11,665 nt of DNA from Verrucomicrobiota bacterium (lineage in GTDB: Bacteria; Verrucomicrobiota; Verrucomicrobiia; Opitutales; Opitutaceae), in contig JAEYQF010000401.1 in assembly GCA_023410155.1 (NCBI GenBank), forward strand, positions 1-11,665. The letters run 5' to 3'. Each line of letters starts with the position of its first letter. Position 1 is the first letter of the stretch. Below the pieces are notes generated by a model. The model saw nothing but the letters and a program-made list of their open reading frames with translations, was not told the origin of the DNA and did no database searches. Below, one piece after another: positions 1-7,808 of this stretch. A program made the position numbers and the translations under genes.

Positions 1-39
1 GGAAGCTTCCTTGCGCACATGTTACCCGTGCTCCAAACC

Positions 40-843
40 CTAGACGACTGCGAGTCGATCCGCGCTCTCCGGGGGCAGATAGAAGCCGGTGTCCTTCATT
101 CCGAGCGGACCGAAAATGCGCTCCGCAAAAAACTGCTCGAGGGTCTGACCGGAAACTACCTCGACGAGATAGCCGAGCACATCGGTGCCGTAGCCGTAGT
201 CGAAGGCTTCGCCGGGGTGATTCGCGAGCGGAAGCGTCGCGAGACGCTTCACGGCGTCGGCGATCGTCTCGTCATGATTCATGAGATACCAGCCGTAGAG
301 ATTGGCTTTCTTGTAGTCCTCGATCGCCAAGAAATCGCCGTAGGTCAGCCCCGCAGTGTGTGTCAGCAGATCGCGAATCGTGATCTGGCGCTTTGCGGGG
401 ACGGTGACGTATTTCACGTCAGCCGGAGAGCCAGGAGGCGGCGGCACGGCGACCACGGAGTGCGAGAACTCGGGGATGAATTTCGCGACGGGATCGTTGA
501 GGAGAAAATGCCCTTCCTCGTAGAGCATCAGCGCGGCGACGGTCGTCACGGCTTTACTCATCGAAGCGATGCGGAAGATCGTGTCCGTCTCCATTGGGAC
601 GCCGTTCTCGATGTCCTGCGGTCCGTAGGCTTTGAACACCGCGTCCTTTCCGTCGCGTTTCACCAGCATGACCGCACCGGCCAGTCGCCCCGCTTCGATC
701 TCGGTCTCGATCACGCGATCGAGACGTTTCAGGCGTTGTGTGTCGAAACCGAGCGCTGCGGGATCGGCGGCAAGCGTGGAGAAACCAAGCGTGACGGCAG
801 CCACAGTCGCAACCGCAGCCCGAAAGAAAGAGGTAGGACGCAT
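40..843 (-). CDS. Secreted serine hydrolase, beta-lactamase/EstB family, C-terminally truncated (probable pseudogene)
   Basis: This is a serine beta-lactamase-fold hydrolase (COG1680 type: class C beta-lactamase, EstB esterase and D-aminopeptidase relatives), probably periplasmic. From the ATG at 843 it has 267 residues. Residues 1-25 form a signal peptide (MRPTSFF, a hydrophobic stretch, then TLA-AD). The catalytic SxxK is SMSK at 94-97 in the context FRIASMSKAVTT. The second motif lies at FDYGYGTDVLG, with Tyr216. LLTHTAGL and GPLGMKDTGF are typical family blocks. A GTG at 858 would add five residues ahead of the signal peptide, so ATG 843 is preferred. Full-length members have roughly 370-430 residues and carry a third motif near the C-terminus (KTG, HTG or similar), which is missing here. 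The frame ends at TAG (42-40) straight after DRLAVV, and a second in-frame TAA lies at 24-22. The codons between and after them (GLEHG, HVRKEAS) still look like family sequence. It is therefore probably a nonsense-broken gene, or has sequence errors at the window edge. The native substrate cannot be told. Confidence 0.8.
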   Translation of the reverse strand: MRPTSFFRAAVATVAAVTLGFSTLAADPAALGFDTQRLKRLDRVIETEIEAGRLAGAVMLVKRDGKDAVFKAYGPQDIENGVPMETDTIFRIASMSKAVTTVAALMLYEEGHFLLNDPVAKFIPEFSHSVVAVPPPPGSPADVKYVTVPAKRQITIRDLLTHTAGLTYGDFLAIEDYKKANLYGWYLMNHDETIADAVKRLATLPLANHPGEAFDYGYGTDVLGYLVEVVSGQTLEQFFAERIFGPLGMKDTGFYLPPESADRLAVV

Positions 844-870
844 GACGAAATCGTGCACGGCAGAGCTGTC

Positions 871-902
871 GCTGAAAATCCCGAACTGCGGGCTTTTGCA
901 GC
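871..902. promoter_or_regulatory. Imperfect inverted repeat between divergent genes
   Basis: The short spacer between the divergent serine hydrolase and the 930-1631 gene contains a 32-base imperfect palindrome. GCTG-AAAA (871-878) pairs with TTTT (894-897) and CAGC (899-902), and CCCG (880-883) pairs with CGGG (889-892). There is one T/C mismatch, one bulged G and a five-base loop, AACTG. It could be an operator shared by the divergent promoters or a hairpin in the 5' leader of the plus-strand gene. I could not identify convincing -35 or -10 boxes for either direction. The repeat is seen directly; the role is inferred. Confidence 0.4.
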
Positions 903-929
903 GGCATCGAGCCGATAAGGTCGGCGGCG

Positions 930-1631
930 ATGTCCTTTCTCCCGCCCAACGATCGCGTGCAGTGCGTGCAGAGTTTCGAGGAACTGCTCACGCGGAAGTT
1001 CGATGGCCGGATCAACGCGCTCTGCTGGCCACGCGTCCTTCAAGGCGACTTCTCCGCCGTCGTCGCCGCGCTCGGTGCCGGGGAAGGCATCGTGGCGCTC
1101 GACGAAGACCGGCTGCAGTCGCTCGATCTCACCCGCGAAGGTCGCCTGGCCGTGGAAACCATGCTGATCGATCTGCGCCGCTTACGGCATCACGGCCTCG
1201 ATCCGGCACTGAACTGCATTCATACCTACCCGCGCGACGAATCGGCGAGCGTGGTGGCGACGGATGTGTTCTCGTTTCACGCCGACAGCGCACCGATCGA
1301 AGCGGCCACCTGGCTGTGCACCTATCACGGTGCCTGGAGCGAAGGGGTGCCAAACGAAGCCGCGCTGCGACGCATCGACGTGCCGGAGACGCGCGCCGCG
1401 CTGTTGCGTGAATACGGCGGCGACGACGACGCTGGCTTCGCTGAGTTCATGCACGAGCAGTGCTACGATCTGCACTATGTTCCGACGGACGAGGCGTCGA
1501 TCTACCCCTTCGGTCACTTCAATCTTTGGCGCATCGCGGTGGAGTATCCCGGCAGCCCGGTGCCACCCTGTATTCACCGTGCCCCTACCACACGACCCGG
1601 CGATCCGCCGCGCCTGCTGTTGATCAGTTGA
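930..1631 (+). CDS. Hypothetical protein, DUF1826-like
   Basis: A soluble protein of 233 residues with no signal peptide or membrane segment. The ATG at 930 follows AAGG (917-920) at about nine bases, which supports this start. I recognise no characterised enzyme. The second half resembles my recollection of the DUF1826 family: an HAD triplet (His117-Ala-Asp119), then TWLCTYHG (127-134), a late PPCIHRAP (212-219) and a terminal RLLLIS. An HxD followed much later by His and Arg is the pattern of cupin or 2-oxoglutarate/Fe(II) oxygenase folds, so a metal-binding beta-barrel is possible; this is inference. Other conserved-looking blocks are CIHTYPRDE (96-104) and YPFGHFNLWRI (192-202). The gene is divergent from the truncated hydrolase and convergent with uvrB, with 21 bases between the stops, so it is probably a single-gene transcript. 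Family assignment is tentative; that it is a real gene is much more certain. Confidence 0.7.
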   Translation: MSFLPPNDRVQCVQSFEELLTRKFDGRINALCWPRVLQGDFSAVVAALGAGEGIVALDEDRLQSLDLTREGRLAVETMLIDLRRLRHHGLDPALNCIHTYPRDESASVVATDVFSFHADSAPIEAATWLCTYHGAWSEGVPNEAALRRIDVPETRAALLREYGGDDDAGFAEFMHEQCYDLHYVPTDEASIYPFGHFNLWRIAVEYPGSPVPPCIHRAPTTRPGDPPRLLLIS

Positions 1632-1652
1632 TGACGCCGCGGTGGGACTGCA

Positions 1653-3683
1653 CTAGCGCCGGCGGGCCGCTTTCGGTGCGCCGCGCTTACCTCCCGGATA
1701 CTTCGCCGGTGCGCGGGCCGCCTTCTTGTAGTCGCCGCTCTGGAGCGCATTGATCTGATCGCGCAGGAGCGCCGCCTTTTCGAACTCCAGTCGACTCGCC
1801 GCCGCCTGCATCTCGTCCTCGAGTTCCGCGATCACCGTGGCGACATCGTCGGCAGCCTCCGCGACCGCGGCCTCCTCCTTTTCTCCCGAGCCGTCGTAAA
1901 CGTGCAGACTGGCCTGCGCGGCGCGCTTCACGCTGCGCGGCGTGATGCCGTGTTCGAGATTGTAAGCGAGCTGTTTTTCGCGGCGGTATTTCACCGTCTC
2001 GACGGTGCGGCGAATGGATTCCGTGATGTTGTCGGCGTAAAAGATCACGCGGCCTTTTTCGTGACGCGCGGCACGGCCGGCGGTTTGCACGAGGCTCGTT
2101 TCGCTGCGAAGAAAGCCTTCCTTGTCGGCATCGAGGATCGCGACCAGAGCGACCTCCGGGAGATCAAGACCTTCGCGGAGGAGATTAATGCCAATGAGCA
2201 CGTCGAAGTTGCCGAGACGCAGGTTGCGGAGAATCTCGACGCGCTCAATGGCGTCGATGTCGGAGTGGAGATACTCGACGCGGATCTTGGCTTCGCGGAG
2301 GTAACTCGTGAGATCCTCGGACAGACGCTTTGTAAGAGTCGTGACGAGCACGCGTTCGCCGGCCGCGGTCGCCGCTTTGATTTCGCCGATCAGATGTTCG
2401 ACCTGGCCCTTCGTCGGGCGAATCGTGATCTCGGGATCGAGCAGTCCGGTCGGCCGCACGAGTTGCTCGGCGACCACGGAGGACACCTTGAGTTCATACT
2501 CGGCGGGAGTCGCCGAAACGTAGAGGGTCTGCCCCGTCACCTTGAGAAACTCCTCGAAGGTCTGCGGCCGGTTATCGAGGGCGGACGGGAGGCGGAAACC
2601 GAAGTTAACGAGGTTCTCTTTGCGCGCGCGGTCGCCGTTGGACATGCCGCCGATCTGCGGGATGGTCGCGTGGCTTTCGTCGACCATGAGGATAAAATCC
2701 TTCGGGAAGAAATCGATCAGGCAGAACGGTCGCTCGCCCGGCGCGCGGCCGGTCAGGTGGCGCGAGTAGTTTTCGATGCCATTGCAGAAGCCCATTTCCT
2801 GCAGCATCTCGAGGTCGTAGTTCGTGCGCATGCGGATGCGCTGGGCCTCCAGATACTGACCTTTTTGCTCGAAATAGGCGACGCGCTCCTCGAGTTCGGC
2901 TTTGATGGCGGCGATGGCCGGATCAAGTTTCCCGCGGGAAGTCACGTATTGATTGGCCGGATACAGGTCGAACTGCTCGAGCGTGCGCATCACCTCGCCG
3001 GTGGTCGGATCGAATTCGCTGATGGCCTCGACCTCGTCGCCGAAGAACTCCACGCGCAGTCCATGCTCGAGGTAAGCCGGCATCACGTCGACGACATCGC
3101 CCCGCACACGGAACGTGCCGCGCTTCAGGTCGTAGTCGTTTCGATCGTAGATGTTGTCCACGAGCCGCTCGAGGAAACGGTTGCGGCCCAGCGTGGCGCC
3201 GCGGCGGATGGGAATGCGCAGCGCGGTGAACTCCTGCGGTGAGCCCAAGCCGTAGATGCACGAGACGCTCGCGATCACGATCACATCGCGACGGGAGACG
3301 AGCGAACTGCTGGTCGCGATGCGCATGCGCTCGATCTCCTCGTTGATCGAGGAATCCTTCTCGATGTAGGTGTCGCTCGAAGCGATATAGGCCTCGGGCT
3401 GATAGTAGTCGTAATAGCTGACGAAGTATTCGACGGCGTTGTGCGGAAAAAAGTTTTTGAACTCAGAGTAGAGCTGCGCTGCGAGCGTCTTGTTGTGCGA
3501 GATGATGAGCGTGGGGCGATCGCAGCGCGCGATCACGTTGGCCATCGTGAACGTCTTTCCCGAGCCGGTGACGCCGAGGAGCGTTTGATGGCGGTTGCCG
3601 GCCTTGATCGAGGCCACGAGCTTGTCGATGGCCTGCGGCTGGTCGCCCGTGGGCTGGTATTCGGCGTTGAGTTGAAAAAGCAT
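1653..3683 (-). CDS. uvrB: UvrABC nucleotide excision repair subunit UvrB
   Basis: UvrB is the damage-verifying helicase-like subunit of the UvrABC excinuclease; it is loaded onto DNA by UvrA and recruits UvrC. The protein is complete, with 676 residues from ATG 3683 (MLFQLNAEYQPTGDQPQAI), matching the usual 660-690. An in-frame TTG at 3704 would add seven residues, but neither start has a clear ribosome binding site and the ATG fits the family N-terminus. In order it shows Walker A GVTGSGKT (about 37-44), the beta-hairpin region rich in Tyr (YFVSYYDYYQPEAYI) that clamps DNA, Walker B-like MVDESHAT, the SATPAEYEL helicase block, the QTAGRAARHEKG motif VI, and a C-terminal UVR domain (VIAELEDEMQAAASRLEFEKAALLRDQI) that contacts UvrC. 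A Lys/Arg/Pro-rich tail ends the protein. No LexA-type operator was evident in the leader. It is divergent from the glutamate dehydrogenase gene. Confidence 0.98.
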   Translation of the reverse strand: MLFQLNAEYQPTGDQPQAIDKLVASIKAGNRHQTLLGVTGSGKTFTMANVIARCDRPTLIISHNKTLAAQLYSEFKNFFPHNAVEYFVSYYDYYQPEAYIASSDTYIEKDSSINEEIERMRIATSSSLVSRRDVIVIASVSCIYGLGSPQEFTALRIPIRRGATLGRNRFLERLVDNIYDRNDYDLKRGTFRVRGDVVDVMPAYLEHGLRVEFFGDEVEAISEFDPTTGEVMRTLEQFDLYPANQYVTSRGKLDPAIAAIKAELEERVAYFEQKGQYLEAQRIRMRTNYDLEMLQEMGFCNGIENYSRHLTGRAPGERPFCLIDFFPKDFILMVDESHATIPQIGGMSNGDRARKENLVNFGFRLPSALDNRPQTFEEFLKVTGQTLYVSATPAEYELKVSSVVAEQLVRPTGLLDPEITIRPTKGQVEHLIGEIKAATAAGERVLVTTLTKRLSEDLTSYLREAKIRVEYLHSDIDAIERVEILRNLRLGNFDVLIGINLLREGLDLPEVALVAILDADKEGFLRSETSLVQTAGRAARHEKGRVIFYADNITESIRRTVETVKYRREKQLAYNLEHGITPRSVKRAAQASLHVYDGSGEKEEAAVAEAADDVATVIAELEDEMQAAASRLEFEKAALLRDQINALQSGDYKKAARAPAKYPGGKRGAPKAARRR

Positions 3684-3738
3684 CGGGCGTGAGGCAGCCG
3701 ACAACCTGTGCGGGTTTGCTCAAAAATCCACTCTATTG

Positions 3739-3763
3739 GCCGGCGGAAAGATCCGGCTTTTCT
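3739..3763 (+). terminator. GC hairpin with T-run upstream of gdh (possible attenuator)
   Basis: GCCGG (3739-3743) and CCGGC (3753-3757) form a five-base-pair stem with a nine-base loop, followed directly by TTTTCT on the plus strand. This has the shape of a weak intrinsic terminator. No plus-strand gene ends here, since uvrB runs leftward from 3683, so if it acts it would attenuate a transcript starting upstream and leading into gdh. The stem is short and could be chance in GC-rich DNA. The rest of the 3684-3862 spacer shows no other structure I can support. Confidence 0.25.
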
Positions 3764-3862
3764 ACCGACCAGTAGCGGGAGTCATGGCAGGAACTGCGTC
3801 ACCGCGCCGGTTGCGAAGAAGGCGCGAAGCGAGCATCGTGCGAATTACTCCCCACCCGCTCC

Positions 3863-5137
3863 ATGTCCAAAGTCATCGTTTCGACGCTTTACGATTCCGA
3901 CGTTTTCAAAATGGCGTGCCGGCAGTTCGATCAGGCCGCCGACGCAATCAACCTTCCGGAGGCGCTGCGCGATCGCACCAAGTATCCGAAACGCTGCCTC
4001 GCCGTGGCGCTGCCGATCAAACGCGACGATGGCAGCATCACGGTTTTCGAGGGCTACCGCGTGCAGCACAATCTCTCGACCGGCCCGTCGAAGGGCGGGA
4101 TTCGTTTCCATCCGTCAGTGACGATCGGTGAAGTCGCCGCGCTCGCGATGTGGATGAGTTGGAAGTGTTCGCTCGTCGGCCTGCCCTTTGGCGGCGCGAA
4201 GGGCGGCGTGATCGTCGATCCGCGGCAGCTCTCGCTCGGCGAACTGGAGCGCTTGTCGCGTCGCTACATGCAGGAAATGGTGACCTTTTTCGGCCCGCAT
4301 ACCGATGTGCCTGCGCCGGATGTTGGCACAAACGAGCAAGTGATGGGCTGGATGGTGGACACCTATGCGAATCACGCCGGGCACATCGAGCCGGCGATCG
4401 TGACCGGCAAACCGATCAGTCTGGGCGGATCGCAGGGGCGCCGGGAAGCCACCGGCGCGGGCGTCGCGTATTTGGTTACCAAATACCTCGAAGACCTGCA
4501 GATTCCGCTGCGGGAGACGACCGTGGCGGTGCAGGGGTTCGGCAACGTCGGCAGCGAAGCCGCCCTCGCTCTGGCCAACTACGGTGCCAGGGTGATCGCA
4601 ATCTCCGACTATACAGGCGCCATCTACAATCCGCAGGGAATCGACGTGAAAAAGGCCCTCGCCTACGTCGCCTCACAACGCGTGCTGCATAATTTCGATG
4701 GCGGGGAATCGATCACCAACGAACAACTGCTGGAGCTGGAGTGCACGGTGCTGGTGCCGGCGGCACTGGAGCGCGTGATCACCACGGAAAACGCCGCACG
4801 GCTGCGCTGCAGGCTCCTGGCCGAGGCGGCCAACGGCCCGACAACCAATGGCGCCGACAAGATCATCGAAGCTCGCGGCGACATCGAGGTCATCCCCGAC
4901 GTGCTGTGCAATTCTGGCGGCGTGATCGTCTCGTATTTCGAGTGGCTGCAAAACCTGCAAAACTTCTACTGGGATCGCGACGAGGTGCTGAAGAAGCTCA
5001 TTGCGATTCTCGACAAGGCCAAGGAGTCGGTGGAATACCAGAGACGGAAGTTCAAGTTCAGCCGCCGCCTCGCCGCGCTCACACTCGGCATCCAGCGCGT
5101 CGCTGACGCGAAGGCCGCGCGAGGTTTGTTCCCGTGA
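3863..5137 (+). CDS. gdhA: Glutamate dehydrogenase (Glu/Leu/Phe/Val dehydrogenase family)
   Basis: This cytoplasmic enzyme interconverts glutamate with 2-oxoglutarate and ammonium using NAD(P), linking nitrogen and carbon metabolism. It has 424 residues, the usual length of the hexameric GudB/RocG-type enzymes. The substrate domain carries GPSKGGIRFHP (74-84, Lys77), MSWKCSL (Lys101), the catalytic LPFGGAKGGV (Lys113) and PAPDVGTN (Asp153). The Rossmann domain carries GFGNVGSEAA (225-234), and beta-2 ends in an acidic residue (AISDY, Asp249), which favours NAD over NADP by family knowledge. ATG 3863 gives MSKVIVSTLYDSD and no frame extension looks better; there is no Shine-Dalgarno sequence ahead of it. 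It stands alone, divergent from uvrB and followed after 98 bases by a methyltransferase gene. GluDH is favoured over Leu/Phe/Val dehydrogenase by length and the PFGGAKGG context, but specificity is not proven by sequence. Confidence 0.95.
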   Translation: MSKVIVSTLYDSDVFKMACRQFDQAADAINLPEALRDRTKYPKRCLAVALPIKRDDGSITVFEGYRVQHNLSTGPSKGGIRFHPSVTIGEVAALAMWMSWKCSLVGLPFGGAKGGVIVDPRQLSLGELERLSRRYMQEMVTFFGPHTDVPAPDVGTNEQVMGWMVDTYANHAGHIEPAIVTGKPISLGGSQGRREATGAGVAYLVTKYLEDLQIPLRETTVAVQGFGNVGSEAALALANYGARVIAISDYTGAIYNPQGIDVKKALAYVASQRVLHNFDGGESITNEQLLELECTVLVPAALERVITTENAARLRCRLLAEAANGPTTNGADKIIEARGDIEVIPDVLCNSGGVIVSYFEWLQNLQNFYWDRDEVLKKLIAILDKAKESVEYQRRKFKFSRRLAALTLGIQRVADAKAARGLFP

Positions 5138-5177
5138 CTTTTTTCGCTGATGCTTCGCAATTGCTCGCGCTTCCTCA

Positions 5178-5204
5178 CGGCAGCCTCACAGGATGAGGCC
5201 GCCG
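5178..5204 (+). promoter_or_regulatory. Strong hairpin between gdh and methyltransferase gene
   Basis: CGGC-A-GCCTCA (5178-5188) and TGAGGC-C-GCCG (5194-5204) form a stem of ten pairs with one A/C mismatch and a five-base loop, CAGGA. No T-run follows, so it is not a textbook intrinsic terminator. It could protect the gdh 3' end or reduce readthrough. It also buries the GAGG (5195-5198) that sits seven bases before an in-frame TTG (5206), so initiation at that TTG would be inhibited while the hairpin is folded. Confidence 0.5.
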
Positions 5205-5235
5205 GTTGACGCTGGCCAATCCCTCTTTCCTGCTC

Positions 5236-6075
5236 ATGAACAAGGTCACGAAAGCAATCGCCTCGGAAATGCTTCCCAGCTCGGAGATCCCGGTCACCCA
5301 GGATCTGCTCAAGCGAAGCACAAAGACGAGTTACATCACCCGGCTGCTCTGGAACTCGCTCCCTTATTCCCACTACGGATATGGAATCTATCACGCTGCG
5401 CGTTTGGCTCGTCTGCTGAAGTTGCCTGCGATCAGTGTCATCGAATTCGGCGTGGCCGGCGGAAACGGCTTGGTGGCGATGGAAAACCACGCGAACGTCA
5501 TTCAGAAGCTCACGAAGGTTAAGATCGAGGTGTATGGATTCGATACCGGCTCAGGCATGACCGCCCCGGTCGATTACCGAGACATGCCGTATCGCTTCGC
5601 GCCTGGAAACTACAAGATGAACGTGCCGAAGCTGAAGGCGAAGCTCACGAAGGCGAAGCTGGTTCTCGGCGAGGTGCAGAAAACAGCTCCCCGATTCTTC
5701 GAAGAGCAAAAGCCTGCCCCCATTGGCTTCGCGGCCTTCGACATGGACTACTACTCATCGACCATGCACGCGTTTTCGTTGTTCGGTGAGGGACAGGACG
5801 ACAAATACTTTCTCCCCCGTTTGCAGTGCTACTTCGACGATATCATCGGCCACGAGGTGTCATCCTATAACGATTTCGTCGGCGAGCTCGCGGCCATCAG
5901 CGACTTCAACCAGGCAAACGAGAACGTGAAGATCGCCGAAAGCCGCGTGTTTAGGAAATATCCGCTGAACTTCGAGTGGCATCATCAGTTCTACGTGATG
6001 CACCGCTTCACGCACCGCCTCTACAACACCTACATCAGCTCGGCGAAGCCCAAATCCCTCGCGCTGGAGAGCTGA
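5236..6075 (+). CDS. SAM-dependent methyltransferase, TylF/macrocin O-methyltransferase-like
   Basis: A cytoplasmic class I methyltransferase, probably acting on a sugar in a surface glycan pathway; the substrate is unknown. From ATG 5236 it has 279 residues. Motif I is VIEFGVAGGNG (about 68-78), where family members bind SAM. GFDTGSGM follows, with the acidic residue expected to bind the ribose. FDMDYYSST (about 168-176) and YFDDIIG (about 199-205) supply spaced acidic residues like the metal-binding Asp set of TylF/MycF enzymes. There is no signal peptide or membrane segment. An in-frame TTG at 5206 has a well-placed GAGG but lies just after a hairpin that would mask it; ATG 5236 has no Shine-Dalgarno sequence, so the start is uncertain by ten residues. 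It converges on the LicD-methyltransferase gene with eight bases between the stops; a small repeat, GCTGA (6071-6075)/TCAGC (6084-6088), spans both. Proximity to those genes suggests a common glycan pathway. Confidence 0.75.
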   Translation: MNKVTKAIASEMLPSSEIPVTQDLLKRSTKTSYITRLLWNSLPYSHYGYGIYHAARLARLLKLPAISVIEFGVAGGNGLVAMENHANVIQKLTKVKIEVYGFDTGSGMTAPVDYRDMPYRFAPGNYKMNVPKLKAKLTKAKLVLGEVQKTAPRFFEEQKPAPIGFAAFDMDYYSSTMHAFSLFGEGQDDKYFLPRLQCYFDDIIGHEVSSYNDFVGELAAISDFNQANENVKIAESRVFRKYPLNFEWHHQFYVMHRFTHRLYNTYISSAKPKSLALES

Positions 6076-6083
6076 AGCAAGGC

Positions 6084-7808
6084 TCAGCGAGCGAGCAGGC
6101 CGCGCAGCTTCTGTCGCAGCCCCACCCGGGGGGCCGGTTGCTGCGTCGGAGTTGCGACCGCTTGGGGCGCCGGAGTTGCGGCGACCGAGGCTGCCGGGAC
6201 CGGGATACGCAGCACGCCTCGGAAGAGCTGGGGATTGGTGCCGTTGTAAGGCGAGAGACCATACGCCACCTCGTGCGAAATGATCTCGAAGCCGTGCTCC
6301 CTAACCACCCGACGTTTGAATCGAGCTGCGCTGAGGAAACGACGATATTGGTTTCGGTAGGCTTTCTCGACCACCTTGCTCCGATCGGCATTGGTCTTGA
6401 ATTCGACGAAAATACGCGTGCCGGGAGGCAGAAGCTCTTTGATGGCTCGGAAGAACCGCTTCTCGTGGCGCGTCGGGATATTGTGCAGGAGGAAGCGAGC
6501 ATAGACCACGACATCGCGCCCCTTGGCATGCACCAGCCCGATACGTCCGTGACTGAAGAACTGCCTCAGCTCATCGACCAATCCGACATCGACCACCTTG
6601 AAACTGCAATGACCCGGCAGCGTGCGGCCCTCCAGCGCGCGACGGGCATTCAAGACAGCCGCCTTGGAGCGGTCTGAGGCAAGAACCTCAAATCCTTGCT
6701 CGGCGAAGTAGAGCGAGTCCCGACCGTTGCCACATCCGCACTCGAGAATCAGGGTCTTCGGCTGCAATTGCGGAGCCACGAAGCGAGCGAAGGATGATGG
6801 TTCTTCTGGCTCCTTATGGTCGCGATAGTATTGCCGCCAATGCAGCCGGCTCAGCTGCCAGGGCAGCAGCAGATAGCTCTCGGTTTGTTTACGGGTGGGA
6901 CCGAAGTGGGTGAAGCCAGGGTCCGGAATTCGCCATTCCGTTCCGTAGAAATGGGCGAGCATATCCTCCGCCGCGACCGGCGCGCTGACGGTGAAGTTCC
7001 CCAACTGCACCTCGCGCATCTGGAAGAGCTCGGGTTTCCACTTCAGCGCAGGCCCATGATACCCGTAGGATGCCTCGTATTCGTTGTTCTCGTGGAACCA
7101 CGAGTAGAAGATGTCCATCTTGAACTCCGTCCCAGGTATCATCACCCAGGTGTGGGTCTTCTTCACCAACACTTGGTAGCCCTCGTCGATGAGGAAGCGG
7201 CAGATCCGGATAAACTCAGCTCGGACGGTTTTCGGGGTCCGGTGGCTGGACGTGTAGCAGGTGTCGAAATCGTTGTCGTGACCGATGAAGTTCTTCTCCC
7301 GGATCGCGCCGAGCATGGTGCCGTAAGTGACTTGGAGGTCGACGCCGAACCGGTCCTTCAGCTTGCGCTGCAATTCCCAGAACAGCTCGGTTATCCCCTT
7401 CTGCCACGCTTGATCCCGCTGAATGGAGAGATTCAGGATGCCGTATTTGTTGAACACGTATCCCTGCTCGAGGAGTTCGAACAACTCGGCGGCCCGGCTG
7501 CTCGTCGCGCCCTTGTGGATGTAGCTGGTCCCATGATCCACGATCGGCAAGATGACGCCCATGCACTCGACTTGAAGCTCATCCTGCGGCCCGAGGTAGT
7601 TCCACAGCTGACACAGGCGGCGAGCCCAACCGACCTCCCGCACGCCGCCGTTGAACTCGACCGGCGCGCACGCGGTCGTGTGTGCGACCTTCCGCCCGTT
7701 CAGGAGAATCGTAACAGTCGGGTTCGGCGTTCCGCGAGGATCTATGAACCAGCCCTTGATGATTTTAGGCTTAATTTTCTGAACGAGACCGACGGGAGTT
7801 TGAAGCAT
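6084..7808 (-). CDS. LicD/fukutin-like phosphotransferase fused to SAM methyltransferase (downstream paralogue, N-terminus frameshifted)
   Basis: A 574-residue cytoplasmic-type protein with three parts. Residues about 10-90 form a small probably beta-rich domain (KGWFIDP, VTILLNGR, EFNGGVREVGW). Residues about 115-300 are LicD-like: VTYGTMLGAIREKNFIGHD followed by NDFD, with Asp178, Asp180 and Asp182 as likely metal ligands, then FKMDIFYSW (Asp232) and HFYGTEWRIPDP. LicD and fukutin-family enzymes transfer phosphocholine or polyol-phosphate from CDP carriers to glycans. Residues about 350-470 are a class I methyltransferase: LILECGCGNGRDS (353-365), VLASDRS with Asp379, and VVVYARFLLHNI. The C-terminus adds an Ala/Pro-rich linker (537-560) and a basic amphipathic tail, VGLRQKLRGLLAR, a possible membrane anchor. 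The neighbour at 7960-9660 is a clear paralogue transcribed just upstream. The frame stays open above ATG 7808 back to a TGA at 7874-7872, and the paralogue's MLN start is matched in another frame at 7890, so the original N-terminus seems lost by frameshift. Function on a surface glycan is inferred. Confidence 0.82.
   Translation of the reverse strand: MLQTPVGLVQKIKPKIIKGWFIDPRGTPNPTVTILLNGRKVAHTTACAPVEFNGGVREVGWARRLCQLWNYLGPQDELQVECMGVILPIVDHGTSYIHKGATSSRAAELFELLEQGYVFNKYGILNLSIQRDQAWQKGITELFWELQRKLKDRFGVDLQVTYGTMLGAIREKNFIGHDNDFDTCYTSSHRTPKTVRAEFIRICRFLIDEGYQVLVKKTHTWVMIPGTEFKMDIFYSWFHENNEYEASYGYHGPALKWKPELFQMREVQLGNFTVSAPVAAEDMLAHFYGTEWRIPDPGFTHFGPTRKQTESYLLLPWQLSRLHWRQYYRDHKEPEEPSSFARFVAPQLQPKTLILECGCGNGRDSLYFAEQGFEVLASDRSKAAVLNARRALEGRTLPGHCSFKVVDVGLVDELRQFFSHGRIGLVHAKGRDVVVYARFLLHNIPTRHEKRFFRAIKELLPPGTRIFVEFKTNADRSKVVEKAYRNQYRRFLSAARFKRRVVREHGFEIISHEVAYGLSPYNGTNPQLFRGVLRIPVPAASVAATPAPQAVATPTQQPAPRVGLRQKLRGLLAR

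Noticed and set aside
19..918. Plus-strand 299-codon frame opposite the serine hydrolase
   Set aside because: The minus strand has a signal peptide and SxxK motif in a recognised family; the plus frame is its shadow.
1902..3242. Long plus-strand open frame of 446 codons opposite uvrB
   Set aside because: It is the antisense of a fully convincing uvrB. Its residues show no family motif and mirror the codon bias of the real gene.
3684..3862. Search for a LexA operator or sigma-70 promoter between uvrB and gdh
   Set aside because: No paired GAAC/GTTC-type element or convincing -35/-10 pair was visible, and SOS operators in this lineage are not known to me well enough to call one.
6071..6088. 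GCTGA/TCAGC inverted repeat across the convergent stops as a bidirectional terminator
   Set aside because: The stem is only five pairs, is partly explained by the two TGA stop codons themselves, and has no T-run on either side.
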